A stretch of 64,000 nucleotides of DNA from Paralvinella palmiformis (GCA_025642065.1 JAODUP010000026.1:675001-739000); one strand, 5' to 3'. Counted from the stretch's first letter, positions 28,072 to 40,455 are shown. Numbers and translations: made by a program. Notes: generated from the sequence alone by a model not told the origin.

Positions 28072-28106
<35 letters not shown>
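27988..28106 (-). repeat. SINE A fragment fused to (AT)n
   Basis: The 3' body of SINE A (CACATGGTAGGCTAAATGGGC, GACCTCCAAATGTAATGAAG) is cut off by an (AT)n tract at 28075-28106. Confidence 0.75.
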
Positions 28107-28108
<2 letters not shown>

Positions 28109-28623
28109 TACCAAACATTGTACACTAATTATAAGTGCATGGATGCAAATACATTATGACATAATCATGGGTACAATGATTAAATTCCAAAACATAGGGT
28201 CACCTCTACTGGATTTAACATGTTTATTTGAGTCGCCCCTCTTGTGCGTGAGAGGATACAACACTTGGTGACTTTAATGAAAGCTTCAATGAGACCTTCA
28301 CAGTATGTATTAATACCATAACCATGAGTACTACAGTGTCGATCATTGCAATGTATTGCATCATAAGGTATATGTATGTAATTAAGAATATGTCCAAATA
28401 TACTTTATAACGATCAACGTTATGACTACTGGCCCTTTTCAATGACGGACAAGGGACACATAGTCATATGATCCGTATTCATGGTGCGGCGTAATATCCC
28501 AGGGCAGTGACCTGAAATGTTAGCACCATCATGAACAGAAATATACTCTGTTATTGACTGAAATAAATTTTCAGATCGTTGAGGGTAATGAATGATACAA
28601 GTGTTCTTGAAGCAATAGAACAT

Positions 28624-28968
28624 CATATATATATATATATATATATATAAGACCAATATTTAATAGATACAACGCGGTTTACAGCCACTCTTGTGGTTAA
28701 ATCAGACAATAGATAAGTTTGTACTAGCCAAGTGGATATAAGACAACATAATTTCAATTCGATGATCGAACTTGTTGATTTATTGGCCGCCAATAGCGTC
28801 TTACATTAACACGCGTAGGCCAGAGGTCTGGCTGTAAGACTCGTTTCAAATTGGATGCTTTAATACATACATGGAGGCTAACGTAGAAAGATTCGTCAAT
28901 CTATTTCAGTTCTATATCAAGAACATCAACATTGTTATTGAATATATATATATATATACATATATATT
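28624..28968. repeat. (AT)n microsatellites at 28624-28650 and 28940-28968
   Basis: Short pure AT tracts with no other structure seen between them. Confidence 0.8.
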
Positions 28969-30254
28969 GTTTGACAGTATCATAACTAAATAAATGTCCA
29001 ACTACTAGGTCAATGTGCTTATTTTAGCATACAAAAACAGTGAATTTCAATGTTTTTGTTTTGAAAAATCATAAATATATGAAACACTCTTGACCAGAAG
29101 CTGAAATTGTCAAAAGGAAAATGAAGTTAAAATACAAATGAAACAACAGCTACAGTATAAATGGCCTTAACAATTTCCAACATGACCAACTGTTATACCA
29201 AAAATCATACAGGAACCAAAACCATTTCATGGTGTTCAACCTTGAATAGCACTGTATATATTAAAGCCAACTAAAAACTATACATTTGACCTGTTAGAGA
29301 TACTTACCAATAAGGTAAAAATCTAATTTCAGGCCTCTATCTCTATTCAAAGTTGAGGTATTGGCATTTACAATAACACTGTCTACTTTATTTTGGCTCT
29401 TGTGAGGGTACAAAAAGGGGGTCACGACTCTTTTAAGGGGCCTGTATCTTAGAAAGTATTTGGAATTGGGGCCTAAAATTGGGCATGAATTAGTTTTTCA
29501 TAAAGACGTATTTGTGTGATTTTTTTAAAAAAAATCCCAGATGGCGACCACATTTTTTTATAGAAAATTGGGTAATTTGACGTAGAATGACCCATATTGT
29601 CTATACCAATGAAGTTTGTTATGAAACAACTTAATAACTGATGAAATATGAAGTTAGTTTTAAATTCATTTCCCAAATGAATCACTCAGATTATTATTTG
29701 CAACTTCATTTCAACTCTCTCTCTCATGCAATACTTTCTCACACACATACACACACACACAGAGAGAGAAAGAGAGATTATTTTACAAATTGAAAATAGC
29801 AATTATCCCAAGCAGTCTTAGCTGCCATAGAACACAATAAAAACAGTTAAAAACAAAGTAATTTATTACAAATACAAGTTAATAAACTGAAGACCATCTT
29901 TATAGAGTTAATCATACCTAAAGGATGGGATTGATAGTTCTCTGTATGGCACAATGTTTTGTACAATGTTTTGTTGCTTCCGTATACAGTTTAATAGCAT
30001 ATTACGATTAGTATCTTGCAAAGCAACCGAAATAAACAATATTTAATCGTGAATATCAGCAGAATTATTATTTAGTGTTCTGACCAATTCAGTAAAACGG
30101 GAAAAAGTTTTATAATCTCAAATGTTCATTCATCTTACAATCGACATCAAATGGCTCCTTCAGTTGGGCCAGTCACATCCATAGCACTAAATACGTGATC
30201 TTGAGAGCTGTACCACACAAAATGTATACTCTACCTGAAATAGACATGTAAATG

Positions 30255-30315
30255 TTGCTGTTTAATGGCCACCTTTGTGTACATGGTACACTAAATGGGC
30301 AGAGCGATCTCCATT
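30255..30315 (-). repeat. SINE A fragment
   Basis: TGGCCACCTTTGTGTACATGG and CTAAATGGGCAGAGCGATCTCC match the SINE A body; the rest is missing. Confidence 0.6.
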
Positions 30316-30555
30316 TCTTTTTCTAGTTTAAACTGAACAGGTGTTTACAAAATCATTGTATGTTAAACTCACCCAAGGATCTTCGCTGTAAGAGGTTGTC
30401 CTATCCGACTTCACATGTATTTGTACTGCAACTAATCACTTTTGGGTTAAAATCTGGGGCCACGGTGACGTAATTAATCAGCACTGAAGTGGGTTTCTGA
30501 ATTAATTTCTTAATGTAAATCAGATGACATATGAAACAGTCTGCCACCAACTGTC

Positions 30556-30556
<1 letters not shown>

Positions 30557-30594
<38 letters not shown>
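30557..30594. repeat. (AT)n microsatellite
   Basis: About 18 AT units, within the putative KLHL 3' UTR or just downstream of it. Confidence 0.85.
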
Positions 30595-30598
<4 letters not shown>

Positions 30599-30656
30599 AG
30601 ACTGTTTTTCAACATTAACAAACATAATTTCTCTTAACTAACCATAACAAATATGT

Positions 30657-30662
30657 TTTATT
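30657..30662 (-). terminator. candidate poly(A) signal of the KLHL gene
   Basis: TTTATT on the plus strand reads AATAAA on the gene strand, about 420 bp downstream of the stop codon. Other AT-rich hexamers are nearby, so it is only a candidate. Confidence 0.3.
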
Positions 30663-31084
30663 CCTCTTAACAATGTAGAAATGTATATAATATACCGTAT
30701 TAGTGACAATACTTATTATCACACACTAAAGAATTAGAAACTAAAACGAGTCTTGAAATAACTCTGCTTTCAAATATAAACTTTTTGGTAGTCATAATAA
30801 TACAAATAAAAGAGCAGCTGATCTGTTTGGTTTGTTTACAACCAACAACCTGACAGGATAATAAGACCAAACTAAATCATTGCCAATATGAGACTTTTCT
30901 AAGTACGATGCTCATGACACAAACCGATTGGTTCATAAAATACTGTCTTTGATGGAAATTACTGCTGGTGATATTTAACACCACATGTACAATGGTGTCG
31001 ATAACAATTGGTGATAATAAGAACTGTATAGATAAGATATACAATGTGCCACGTGTGACGTGGGTGTAGTGTGTACGGTGTTTG

Positions 31085-31217
31085 TCACTCTCTTGGTATC
31101 ATCTCCTTTCTCATCATCATTGTAACACAGCTAAGCCAACTACGTCGGGTCGGCATCTCTCCAAATATCTGCCACGTGTCCATCTCTTCGTCGTATCTCT
31201 CTATGGTGTCATGATAC
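31085..31217 (-). CDS. KLHL last exon, kelch blade 6 and stop
   Basis: Acceptor TTGCCGTAG; AGG is completed across the junction (DRYHDTIERYD). EEMDTWQIFGEMPTRRSW follows and the protein ends KEMIPRE, TGA at 31087-31085. It was found by translation of the complementary strand, since no long open frame exposes it. Confidence 0.9.
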
Positions 31218-34200
31218 CTACGGCAACAAAGAAACGTACATTGTCACCAACTGACAGACGGAAATGAAGAAGTGAATATATCGGACATAAATGTTCAATA
31301 CAAAGTACAGATCTACTAAATGTGCTTTTTAAAAAATATTCTAGAGTACAGACCCCTAATTGGTATGATAAAAATAACAACTAAGTATTTAGGTATTTAC
31401 AGGTATTTATATAAATTTGAATATTTCACACACACACTATCTGCTTAGTAAATCTGCAGAATAAAAGTCCATCTGTGTAAATGTATAAAACAATTATTTG
31501 CTTATCTGTTTACACCTTCTCTTCCCTAAATAGAAAAGATCTAATTATTAAGTTTTAGCAGCTCAAAATTAATTACATTTTACTTCATATGATGTCACTG
31601 CAGACAAGAATATAGTTTATTCATTTTTCATTACCAGTACATGCCATTATTCAATCAAGGAATGGTACTGCTCATAGTGAATCAGAAGTAGTGTAGATGT
31701 TCGCTAATTGTCGGCAGATGCCTCCTGATAATTCATGTGGTTCTGATTTTATGTGCTTTGATACCTTCCTATATCATACAAGAGATGTGATGGTGGAGTG
31801 TACCACGGGATGAATTTAGTCTCCAAAGTCAGATCCACCAAAAAAGTCTGGCTCTGTCTTGTCTTGTTGAAGTTTGGGGTAGGAACCCCTGGCTGTCGCC
31901 TATTGGGCACAGCCACCTGGTGTTGGCTACTGTTGTTGTGATGAATGGCGTACTATGCAATGTTTGGCATGGTGGAACCTCAGTTTAGTATAGAAGTCAA
32001 TTTCGGAGGAGAAAAAACCTTACCAGTTGCCTGGTTGGACTAAAACCTCCTCCTACTATAATGTCGCGGCCGGGAACCTCCGGCCTCCCGAACAGCACGG
32101 ATTAGGGGTACGGGGGGCCCAAGCTCTTATCCACTAGTCCATAGGGGCGGTCTGATCTGTCCTTGGTATGTGTAGGGATCTTTCTGGAGAAGTGGAGTTA
32201 TGATGTCTGGTAGAAATGTTGATTTCCTTATGAGCAACGCCGCTAGGTGGCGGTCTGGAAGTTTGTGGTCTTCCGGGCGGAGATGACCTTTAAGTGATCT
32301 TCGGTGCTTCGGGTAGGCTGGGCAGTTCAGCAGATAATGTACCGGATCGTACACTTGTTGACAGTGCCGGCATAGTGTTTCGGGTGACGGGCCGGTGAAG
32401 TTTCTTGTGTATACCCAGAAACGCAGTCTTCTGAGCTGGGTATCGACCAATCTGTTGTTAAGGATATTATGGCCAACTACAGTGGTCTTCTGGTACCAAT
32501 CCTTTGATGCCGATGTGTAGTCTGTGTAGATCGATTCCAGTCGATTGGAGATGAATCTGTCAACAAGATAGTTGAATGTGCCTGGGGTATGTTCGGCATA
32601 TTCGATGACGTCTAGGCTCGTGGCTTCGTTAGCTAGTTTATCGGCTCGGTCGTTGCCCTCAAGGTTAATGTGGCTAGGAACCCAGTGGAGTATTACTTGG
32701 ATTCCCCGCTGCTTGAGGGCTGATGCCGTGGTGTATATTTCTGTGATGATTTCTGGGTAGGTGTGGAAATTGGCTGTGGTGATGATGGTTAGCACTCCCA
32801 TAGAGTCCGAATGGATGATGACTCTTTCGTGGATAGTCCGTCTCGATATCCATATCAGTGCTGCTTTGATTGCGTGCAGCTCGGCTAAGGTAATCAGGGT
32901 GTGGTTTGGGATTCTGCCTCTTAGCTCTTCATCTTTTTCTTTGATGAAGCAGGCCCAGGCTGTAGTTCCGTTATCTTGGGAACTGGCGTCGGTGTAGATG
33001 TTGATGGCTCTGTCTGCACAACATTAGTCATATCACTGTCAAACCAGACAGTACTGTCCAGACCTGAACTGCTTCACGACAATCACCTGCACTACAATCC
33101 TACACAATACTGTACTAACTTGTCTACTTATGACCAAAGCTACACTGCCTCATCATATACAAGTAATATGACTCACAAAACCTCGCTGTAAAAATGCTGA
33201 TTTGGTGGTGATCATAGCATGATGGCCATCAAATTGGATTCCTACCCATAATGCCACCAGGACTTGATTTATATATAACATAATCTATGTCCCAGCAGCC
33301 ATTATCTACAACGATGCCAAACTGCTGCCAAACATAAGATTTTGTACACAATGGTTGAAAGTTTATTGGTAATTTGTAAAATTAACTTAGAAGAAATCCT
33401 AAAAGCTACAGACAACTGATGTCTAAAAAAAATTTCTCTTGTATTTATACATTTCACCCCCCCCCCACATTAACTGCAGCTGTACTGTCTTATATTGATA
33501 TTCCGCGAAGTTTGACAATTGCATTTCAGAATCTACCAATTTATAACATGGCAGATAAAATAAACTACACCGAGTGATTGGCTTTGCCAGTGAGAACTGC
33601 ATGAATTTTACAAGATAGTTTCCATAAATTGACTGAATATGGTGTCTTAACGAGGTGACACTAAATAACGTAATCTATGGGGCTACCTGTATATTTATCA
33701 CAACAGAAATGCCTAGTGTAAAGGCTGTTAATGTGCTAAAACTAAACTGCATTGGTATTTTTTTATTCGACCTTGTGCTTCTGGCTGAGAAAGCACACCT
33801 AATGCTACGTGTGTATTGTGTAGTAGGTACAAGGCAACCAAATCACATCGGAGTGAAATTATCAACTTGCTAAAAAACATTAACGATTCTAATCCAAAAA
33901 CTATTATTGGCATTCACAATGTTTGTTAAATTTGGTTTGAACTAAATTTAGATTCAATCCCCATAAAAAAGTTACCCAAACATTGCAAATTAAACATCAC
34001 CATCATCAGGATTCCCTGTTCTGTGAATAGGATAAATTATTTATTATTTTGGTTCACCCCGCTGTCCAGAGACCATTATGTCTGGAATGAGGCATATCCA
34101 TTAAATTGGTTTGTCCATCTCTGAATTCCTTAAACTATTTATAGGAAGTTATTATACCGATGACCTTATCACCATGAACTTCATTCAACCTTCTCACTAC

Positions 34201-34481
34201 TCCAGTTACACTTTCTCTGCTGAGAAATATAAAGTACAAGAAGCGGGTTGTTTGGACCCCACAGGATGACGAGTAGCTCAGTCTTATTATCAATACTTAT
34301 TTTAGCCTTTAGCCTATAGAACTAAGTGTTTAGAATAATAATAATGAATCATAGTCCCAACCAATTTTTGTGAATACACAGACAAACACATACACTCGTG
34401 TGCATTCATTAAAACTACTACTTAAACTACTCAAATAATACAGGGGAACAACAGTATACCATAAAGACAAACACATTCGCT

Positions 34482-34514
<33 letters not shown>

Positions 34515-35397
34515 CTTCATTTGTACTATTCACTACTTTAATTTTAAGTTATGTAACATTGTCAAGATTTTAAGTGAATCAGCTATAAACAAGATAAAAC
34601 CTTCCGAGGTTATTCTATAAATCCCATATACAGTCAGGCTCTTTTATAACATGGTTGTTGGGGTCCACAACCTGTCGACCGTGTTATAGGTGGATCATAA
34701 GCGAGACAGACCATGTATTCACCTTGTATGTGGCCATTGGTTATGTTTTTTACGTGTGAATTACAAACTGTAAAAATGCGTTTTATCGGTCAGTTGCGGA
34801 TTTCATGCCATTTTGCATCAAATTTCCCGATTTCGTGTTATAACGGAGCATGGTATAATGGAGCCCGACTGTACAAAATAAAACAGTGCAACACAAGATA
34901 ATTAATGATTAACATAACTGTCTTACCTGTCCCAACCTTCTTCTCCTCCACAGACATAGATTCTTCCTTTAACAACAGCGACACCTGGACGATAACGTCG
35001 TTCTATCATGGATGCCCTTTGCTGCCAGGTATTTGTTTGGGGATTGTATCTCTCCACCTTATTTGTATTCTCCGTTGAAGCATGCCAGCCACCTGAAGCA
35101 GTTATATACATGATGGCATGTAGAAAAGTTACCAAAATATGTACCGAACAGACTTTAATAAATATAATTAATTAATTAGAATGATCCCTTCCAAATAGCC
35201 AAGCCAATTAGACAACACAGTTCAGATGCACCATCACCAGGGAGGCATCCCTGGTGATGGTGCGTCTGAACTGAACAACTTAAGCTGAATATACACCATT
35301 CGAAGGACACAGTAAATAAAAGAAATAGGGAGTCTTTTAACTGTCATTTTCTATGTCACAAAACAGTCTTAAAACAGGTGTATCATGTATTTCAACT

Positions 35398-35457
<60 letters not shown>

Positions 35458-38400
35458 GATCTATTTATTCATTATTCACCAAGGAAAGCAAAATGCTCAA
35501 AATGTTTAATTTCCACTCTAACTAAGTAGACAATACTTTATACTCCCGCAATGTTATTCATTATTATGTTCAAAACAACTGATGAATAGTCTCTTATTTT
35601 TAACATCTCTGACATATGATCAATCACTCGACATCATGTAAATTGAATAAGTGTGACAGCATCTACAAATACATATGTATCATGCATAACAGATGAGCAT
35701 CATTCACAATATATGTTAACTCTGATAACGCAGGATTCCAACCAAAATAGCCCGCCAAAAATATACTGAAATACAAACTTTTAAAAGTATTTTCAACACA
35801 AGTACTGTTTTCCATTATTCATTTTTATCAACAAAAGTTGTAATACTGCATTATTATTGGTAAAACATCACATAATTATCGCATACATTAAAACATATAT
35901 GCTAACATTTTATATTATCACACCCCATTATTATCATTAACATAATTCCACATCGACTGTTAAATCCTATTCACTGTAGCCAAGAAATATAAGATATCGA
36001 AAAGTGTCATCTGGACAAAATATTTTCCCATCAAGTTGAAAAGGATCTCTGCTGAAGCAGGTGATGCCAGATGGTAACTTTTGTTCATTGACCATTTAGT
36101 ATAAGCATACCGTAGATTGGAAGTAGCCTATATAGAATCTAATATTTGTGCACGTTGTCTTTATATTGCTGTCAATATTCATCAGTATTCCAAAAACAAA
36201 TTTAAACACTGGGCGGGGATTTTCCAATCATGTCTCTTGTGCTGGTAGTTAAATTCTCGAAACAAAAATACCTCACTTTGTAATGTCAGTGTAGCAGATA
36301 GAATATATATCTATATTTGAATGCCGAGTGCTGAAATATCAGCACTCTTACAGGAAAATTTAGATGCGGTCATTGGATCTACTCATTAGTGCCTTCATAT
36401 TATCTTTTGTCTCTTCTAACATAATATTTCACAGAGAATAGTCTTACTCTTGATTGATAATTGATTGGTGTTTTACGGCCACATTTGTGTACACAGTAGG
36501 CTAAATGGGCTGAGCGACCTCCAAAGGTAAAGAAGCAAAGTCAAAGATGAAACACCCTTCAGATATGCCCAAGCCGAGATTCGAAGACGGGTGCTAGTGA
36601 TCTGTGGTCCAACGCGCTACCAACTAGACCACGGAGGCGCCCCTACTCTTGATTGATAAGCGATGAGAAACCATTACATTAAATTGTTCATTACTTCTAC
36701 TTTATTAAGATCGCAGAGAGAAGACAATTACTGTAAATACAACATAATTATTTAATTGTTTCCAGGAACAAATCATGTTGGTGGCAAGATATTTGGGAAA
36801 AAGTATTTAAGGTATTTTAGAATTTATTTGAAAAATAATACACCTTTTGAAAGTATTTAAAATACTAATACTTTTCATTTTGGAATGCTGAAATACAAAT
36901 ACTTAAAAAAAAGTATTTAAATACTTTCAAAATATAAATACAGATTTATTTCAACCCAAAGCCGGAAACCAAAATGATAGAGAACTTCACACACTGTTTA
37001 TAAATGATCAACTGTACGGATAACACAGAATTAAGATTTAGCTTTACCTATAATATAAAGAGAGCCATTCAGTACACAAGCCGCTGCTCCGGATCTTGCT
37101 ATAATCATAGGATTTAATTCCGTCCATTTGTTAGTATGTGGATTATATGACTGAACTAGGTCAATGCCATCACCATCCTCAAGTACGGCGCCACCTGTAT
37201 TAAAAAAACAGATATAGTTTTACATACGCAGTTTCAGTGATTACAGCCAAGATCATATTACTCAAGTACTACCAAGAAATGCTCGCATCGTTATTGATAC
37301 AATCGAATTAAACTTGTTGAGTCAAGTTATTTAGTCTGGGCACAGGTCACACCCGAGACATACGACTGAGGGTGGTATCCTTGAGAAACAAATCCCACAA
37401 ACTCAGGTATGAGCTGAATTCGAACTCACAACCTCGAGATTTGTGGCGCAGTGCTCTAGCGATTGTGCTATTGGAGTTCATGGATGTTTCAACAGGTTAT
37501 GATTATAAATGTATGATAATAAATATCACGCAGAAATGTTAAAGTCGATTAAAATTCAATAATGGAACATAAAATGAAAACAAAATATTTATTTCTAATC
37601 TGCACTTTATATATCCTGAATAAATAATTATTATGCTTACTTTTGTGTTCTTAGTTTAAAATTTTCTACATACCCGGTACATAAGAATAAAAATTAGTCG
37701 AGTCCCCCTATTTTTCAAATCTTACATATGATTTGTGGTTTATATTATCACTGACCGGTGACATACAGTAGACCCTCATGAGCCACAACGGTTGGACTCG
37801 TTACTGCCATTTTCATTGGCGGAATGAAGTTCCACTGATTGGTTGATGGGTTGTAGCGTTCAACAGAATCCAGGCGTGACGAACCCTCCCAGCCACCCAC
37901 AGCATAAACAAATCCATCCAACATTGCCAATCCTGAAAGCACAGCAGAATATGAACAAGTTGCCATCATACCTTACAGTAACAAATTAACAGTTAACATT
38001 CGATGAAACATTAACAGCCACCATCAATAAAAGACAGTAAATAGCATAAAAGATTAAAATATACCACAGAAATATTGGCAAAGCAGCAGTATGAACATCT
38101 AAATTGTGATTCATGTATTATTATTACAGATATAAACTTCTGAGAGAATCAATGCTTGATGTAGTCATTACTGTAGCTTTGAATTACTGTCAAACAATGT
38201 TTTAGATGAAAACAAACATTGTTCACTTACTCACACAGTGAATACAACACCAACCAGACATTACCTAATTCTGACCTAGGCACATTGAATGAGGCCACTT
38301 CTTGCCACGAGTCAAAACATGGATCATAACGCCACACACTGCGACTCGCTGATCCATCTGGAAACTCACCTCCAGCCATATACAGCTGTTGTGATCCTGC

Positions 38401-40455
38401 AGAGAAACAAGAGAACAATGGCATAATGCAGTCTATAATAGTGTTGGTTTATGGTGAAAGATAACATATGGGAATAAGATTTATGAGATCCAAAAACAAT
38501 AAGATACTTTCAACGGTTTAATGGCCATCGATCACATATCATCATGCAGACAACATATAACAGGCAGTTCAAATGTTTTTTTTAATTCCATTAAAATCAA
38601 TACCAGTTATTTTCCAGCAAAACATTAAGCAAAGATTAAGTTTATTTCAAGAATAATGTTGCATTATCAACTTTAATACTGGACGAATGAGTGAATGTCA
38701 AAGCAGGACTGCTGTTGATCTGAGTAGCTGATTGGTTGGTTTAGTCTTGGCAGCAGTCGTATCCGAGACATATGACTGATAGCAACTCCTCAGGGAAACA
38801 TTCCACAAACATACGTGAACTGGATTTGAACATACAACCTGAAGGTTAGCAGCGTAATGCCGTAACCACTGAGCCATCAAAATGACCGTTGCTGACTGGA
38901 GAAATGAATGATACTTGCCTCCTAAAATGATAAACACTCACCAGAACAAACAAGGCCATGTTTGCTTACAGCAAAAGGCAAGCAGGCCAAGGTCCTCCAT
39001 GTGTGCGTCTGAGGATCAAAACTTTCTACACTTCTCAGTACAACTTTGTCATCTTCTCCACCTACTGCTATTATTAATTCCCGAGTACCTAATATGTAAA
39101 GAACGGCAAATATAAATATCTCGCTACTCGGTTTTAAATATAGCTTCTGGATCAAATCGATTAAACCTTCCATTTCGCAGCTTGTAGCTAGAGCTGACAA
39201 AATCTGGATCTTAAGTATTATCCATCTGCATTGAAGGTATTTTGGAAATAATGTACTCTACTTTCAATTTCCTGGATTGCTGATGTATCGGATTGGATCT
39301 TCTAGCATTATGCTAATCACCCTAAAACAGATGGTCATATTATACCTACATCTTTTGAACCATATTCAGATTCCTGTCTTATTTAAAAGAAGAACATTTC
39401 CCAATTGTTAAATATTGAAAAACAGACAGCATTCAACCAAGAATTTAATCATTTTTTTTCTAATTTGCCCTGTTCAAGAAAATGTGTCATAAGAACACCT
39501 GACAAGTTTCTTGGTTGGGTCCTGGATGACTGCAGCTCAGAACGGCGATCCTCTAGCAGATGGTATTCAATAGCCTCTTCTAATAGTTGCATACACTTCG
39601 GAGTGTTCCGTACTACATCCTCACGACTAACGCAATCATGGAGAAAATATGGATTAAGCAATGGAAGGCGGACGTGTTCCAAGAGAGTGGAGAAATCACT
39701 TCTCCTCGCTTCCTCTGAGTGACGATACCATGCAATGACACAGTTAAACACCATCTCCTCATTGTTGACATTCAGATCATCATCAGAGATCAGTTCTATT
39801 AGCTTACTGCAGCTCACTGTCAATAACTCCTCATATTTACAGACTTCAGGAAAGTGGCAAAGGATGAAGTCTTTGGCCTTCATTTGTAGGTCAATGCAAG
39901 CATGCGCCTCAGCGAAACAGTGAATTCCAATGCAATTTGTCACATCCATGTTTCTCTCCATAAAGCTACAACAGGCATCTCGGACTGGGAGGATTTCGAG
40001 CAAGTTGGCGGCTGAGAGCAGCGACTGTACATTGTTCTTGTTAATGAGCACTTCAGATGTGTAGGCGTAGTCTATTATTAGCTTCATCATGCCTGGTTCG
40101 ATGCCATTAATCACAACTCTATCTTGCTTGCTCTCAGCCAGCTTGCTGGAGAACATAGCCTTGAAATATGAGCTGCAAGAGGCAAGAACAAGACGATGAC
40201 ACAGATAGCTTGCCTCCTCCACACAGATCGTCATGTCACAAAACATTGTGCCGAGTCGGAGGCTGTTTAGACCACTAAGTAGCTGCACAGGATGAGAGCT
40301 TTCCACATAGCGGTAACTGTCGCCATTGTCATCATCAGATAGCTGCACCACATTTTGGCTGCAGGATGGTAAACCACTTCGCTGGTTTGCGGGAAGGGTT
40401 TGGAACTCCTTAGTCATAGCCATCTTCGCACAAATATCAGCACATCGCAACCTAA
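31085..40455 (-). CDS. BTB-BACK-Kelch protein, KLHL24/KLHL6/KLHL35-like (whole gene span)
   Basis: By family knowledge this is a substrate adaptor for Cullin-3 ubiquitin ligases: BTB binds CUL3 and the kelch propeller binds targets. Exons 39499-40455 (CDS from 40423), 38942-39088, 38265-38396, 37756-37932, 37048-37194, 34927-35092 and 31085-31217 join with no phase conflict into exactly 609 codons including the stop (608 residues; human KLHL24 is about 600). BTB spans about residues 45-155 (FCDMTICVEE, CHRLVLASCSSYFKAMF), BACK about 160-265, and six kelch blades follow. Blade sequences such as VYAVGGWEGSSRLDSVERYNP match KLHL24 blade for blade. Introns hold several insertions: SINEs, a LINE fragment and a hairpin. 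The KLHL24 assignment is by eye. Confidence 0.92.
31985..32145 (-). repeat. SINE family D copy
   Basis: AACCTTACCAGTTGCCTGGTTGG and TCCTCCTACTATAATG match the family D body in reverse orientation. It lies at the 3' end of the LINE fragment next to it. Confidence 0.7.
32127..33010 (-). mobile_element. non-LTR retrotransposon fragment with RNase H domain
   Basis: In reverse it reads INIYTDASSQDNGTTAWACF, then LAELHAIKAALIWISR, VIIHSDSMGVL and LHWVPSHINLEGNDRADKLA, which are the D-E-D-D/H residues of an RNase H. A C-terminal zinc-finger-like stretch follows (CRHCQQVYDPVHYLLNCP). This is the layout of the C-terminus of some LINE ORF2 proteins. The frame is open over about 290 codons, but no reverse transcriptase is present upstream, so it is a 5'-truncated copy. 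It lies in the last KLHL intron, on the gene's own strand. Confidence 0.85.
34480..34510. repeat. (AT)n microsatellite
   Basis: About 14 AT units in KLHL intron 6. Confidence 0.85.
34927..35092 (-). CDS. KLHL exon, kelch blade 5
   Basis: Acceptor TGCTTCAG. GGWHASTENTNKVERYNPQ then NTWQQRASMIERRYRP and GRIYVCGGEEGW. Donor AG|GTAAGA, phase 2. Confidence 0.93.
35218..35273. repeat. 26-bp near-perfect hairpin with GGCA loop
   Basis: The arm 35218-35243 (CAGTTCAGATGCACCATCAC then CAGGGA) pairs with 35248-35273; the only imperfect pair is a wobble in GATGC/GCGTC. It lies in KLHL intron 5, about 126 bp upstream of the blade 5 acceptor. Confidence 0.9.
35400..35452. repeat. (CA)n(TA)n microsatellite
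   Basis: Compound dinucleotide tract in KLHL intron 5. Confidence 0.9.
36461..36644 (-). repeat. SINE family A copy with 16-bp target duplication
   Basis: A full copy in reverse. TACTCTTGATTGATAA flanks it on both sides (36445-36460 and 36645-36660). It lies in KLHL intron 5. Confidence 0.92.
37048..37194 (-). CDS. KLHL exon, kelch blade 4
   Basis: Acceptor TTTAATACAG. GGAVLEDGDGIDLVQSYNP then TNKWTELNPMIIARSGAA and SLYIIG. No single long ORF marks it; it was found from phase and homology. Donor G|GTAAAG, phase 1. Confidence 0.9.
37330..37475 (-). repeat. SINE family E copy
   Basis: TCCGAGACATACGACTGA-type body and GAATTCGAACTCACAACCTCGAG (B box) recur at 38735-38880 and 43025-43140. The right end GCGCAGTGCTCTAGCGATTGTGC resembles a tRNA A-box region. 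Confidence 0.7.
37756..37932 (-). CDS. KLHL exon, kelch blade 3
   Basis: Acceptor GTGCTTTCAG. LDGFVYAVGGWEG then VERYNPSTNQWNFIPPM and LLYVTG, the closest block to KLHL24. Donor G|GTCAGT, phase 1. Confidence 0.94.
38265..38396 (-). CDS. KLHL exon, kelch blade 2
   Basis: Acceptor CTCTGCAG. QQLYMAGGEFPDGSASRSVW then YDPCFDSWQEVASFN. Donor G|GTAATG, phase 1. Confidence 0.93.
   Translation of the reverse strand, partial: DHNSCIWLEVSFQMDQRVAVCGVMIHVLTRGKKWPHSMCLGQN
38735..38880 (-). repeat. SINE family E copy
   Basis: Shares ACATATGACTGA, AACATTCCACAAAC and GTAACCACTGAGCCATC order with the copy at 37330. It lies in KLHL intron 2, between blades 1 and 2. Confidence 0.7.
38942..39088 (-). CDS. 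KLHL exon, kelch blade 1
   Basis: Acceptor CATATTAG. TRELIIAVGGEDDKVVLRSV then FDPQTHTWRTLACLP, the usual GG-Y/F-W kelch pattern. Donor G|GTGAGT, phase 1. Confidence 0.93.
39499..40455 (-). CDS. KLHL exon with start codon, BTB and BACK domains
   Basis: The acceptor CTCTTTACAG precedes 40455, so a 5' UTR exon lies upstream. The first in-frame ATG is 40423-40421 (MAMTKEFQTLPANQRS). An out-of-frame ATG at 40445 opens a two-codon uORF (ATG TGC TGA). BTB is followed by BACK (NCIGIHCFAEAHACIDLQ, EEMVFNCVIAWYRHSEEARR, VRLPLLNPYFL) and a linker RTQPRNLS. The donor G|GTGTTC is weak, but its phase fits. Confidence 0.92.

Larger units (their letters stand above)
17900..31040. other. intergenic region between DAGL and the KLHL gene
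   Basis: About 13 kb with no gene I can support. It contains SINE family A copies, LINE tails, a foldback element (20209-20812), hairpins (23313-23358, 26122-26147, 27570-27612) and many (AT)n tracts. The most GC-rich part, about 20820-21560, may hold unrecognised regulatory DNA or an element end. 31041-31084 is the KLHL 3' UTR. Confidence 0.6.
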
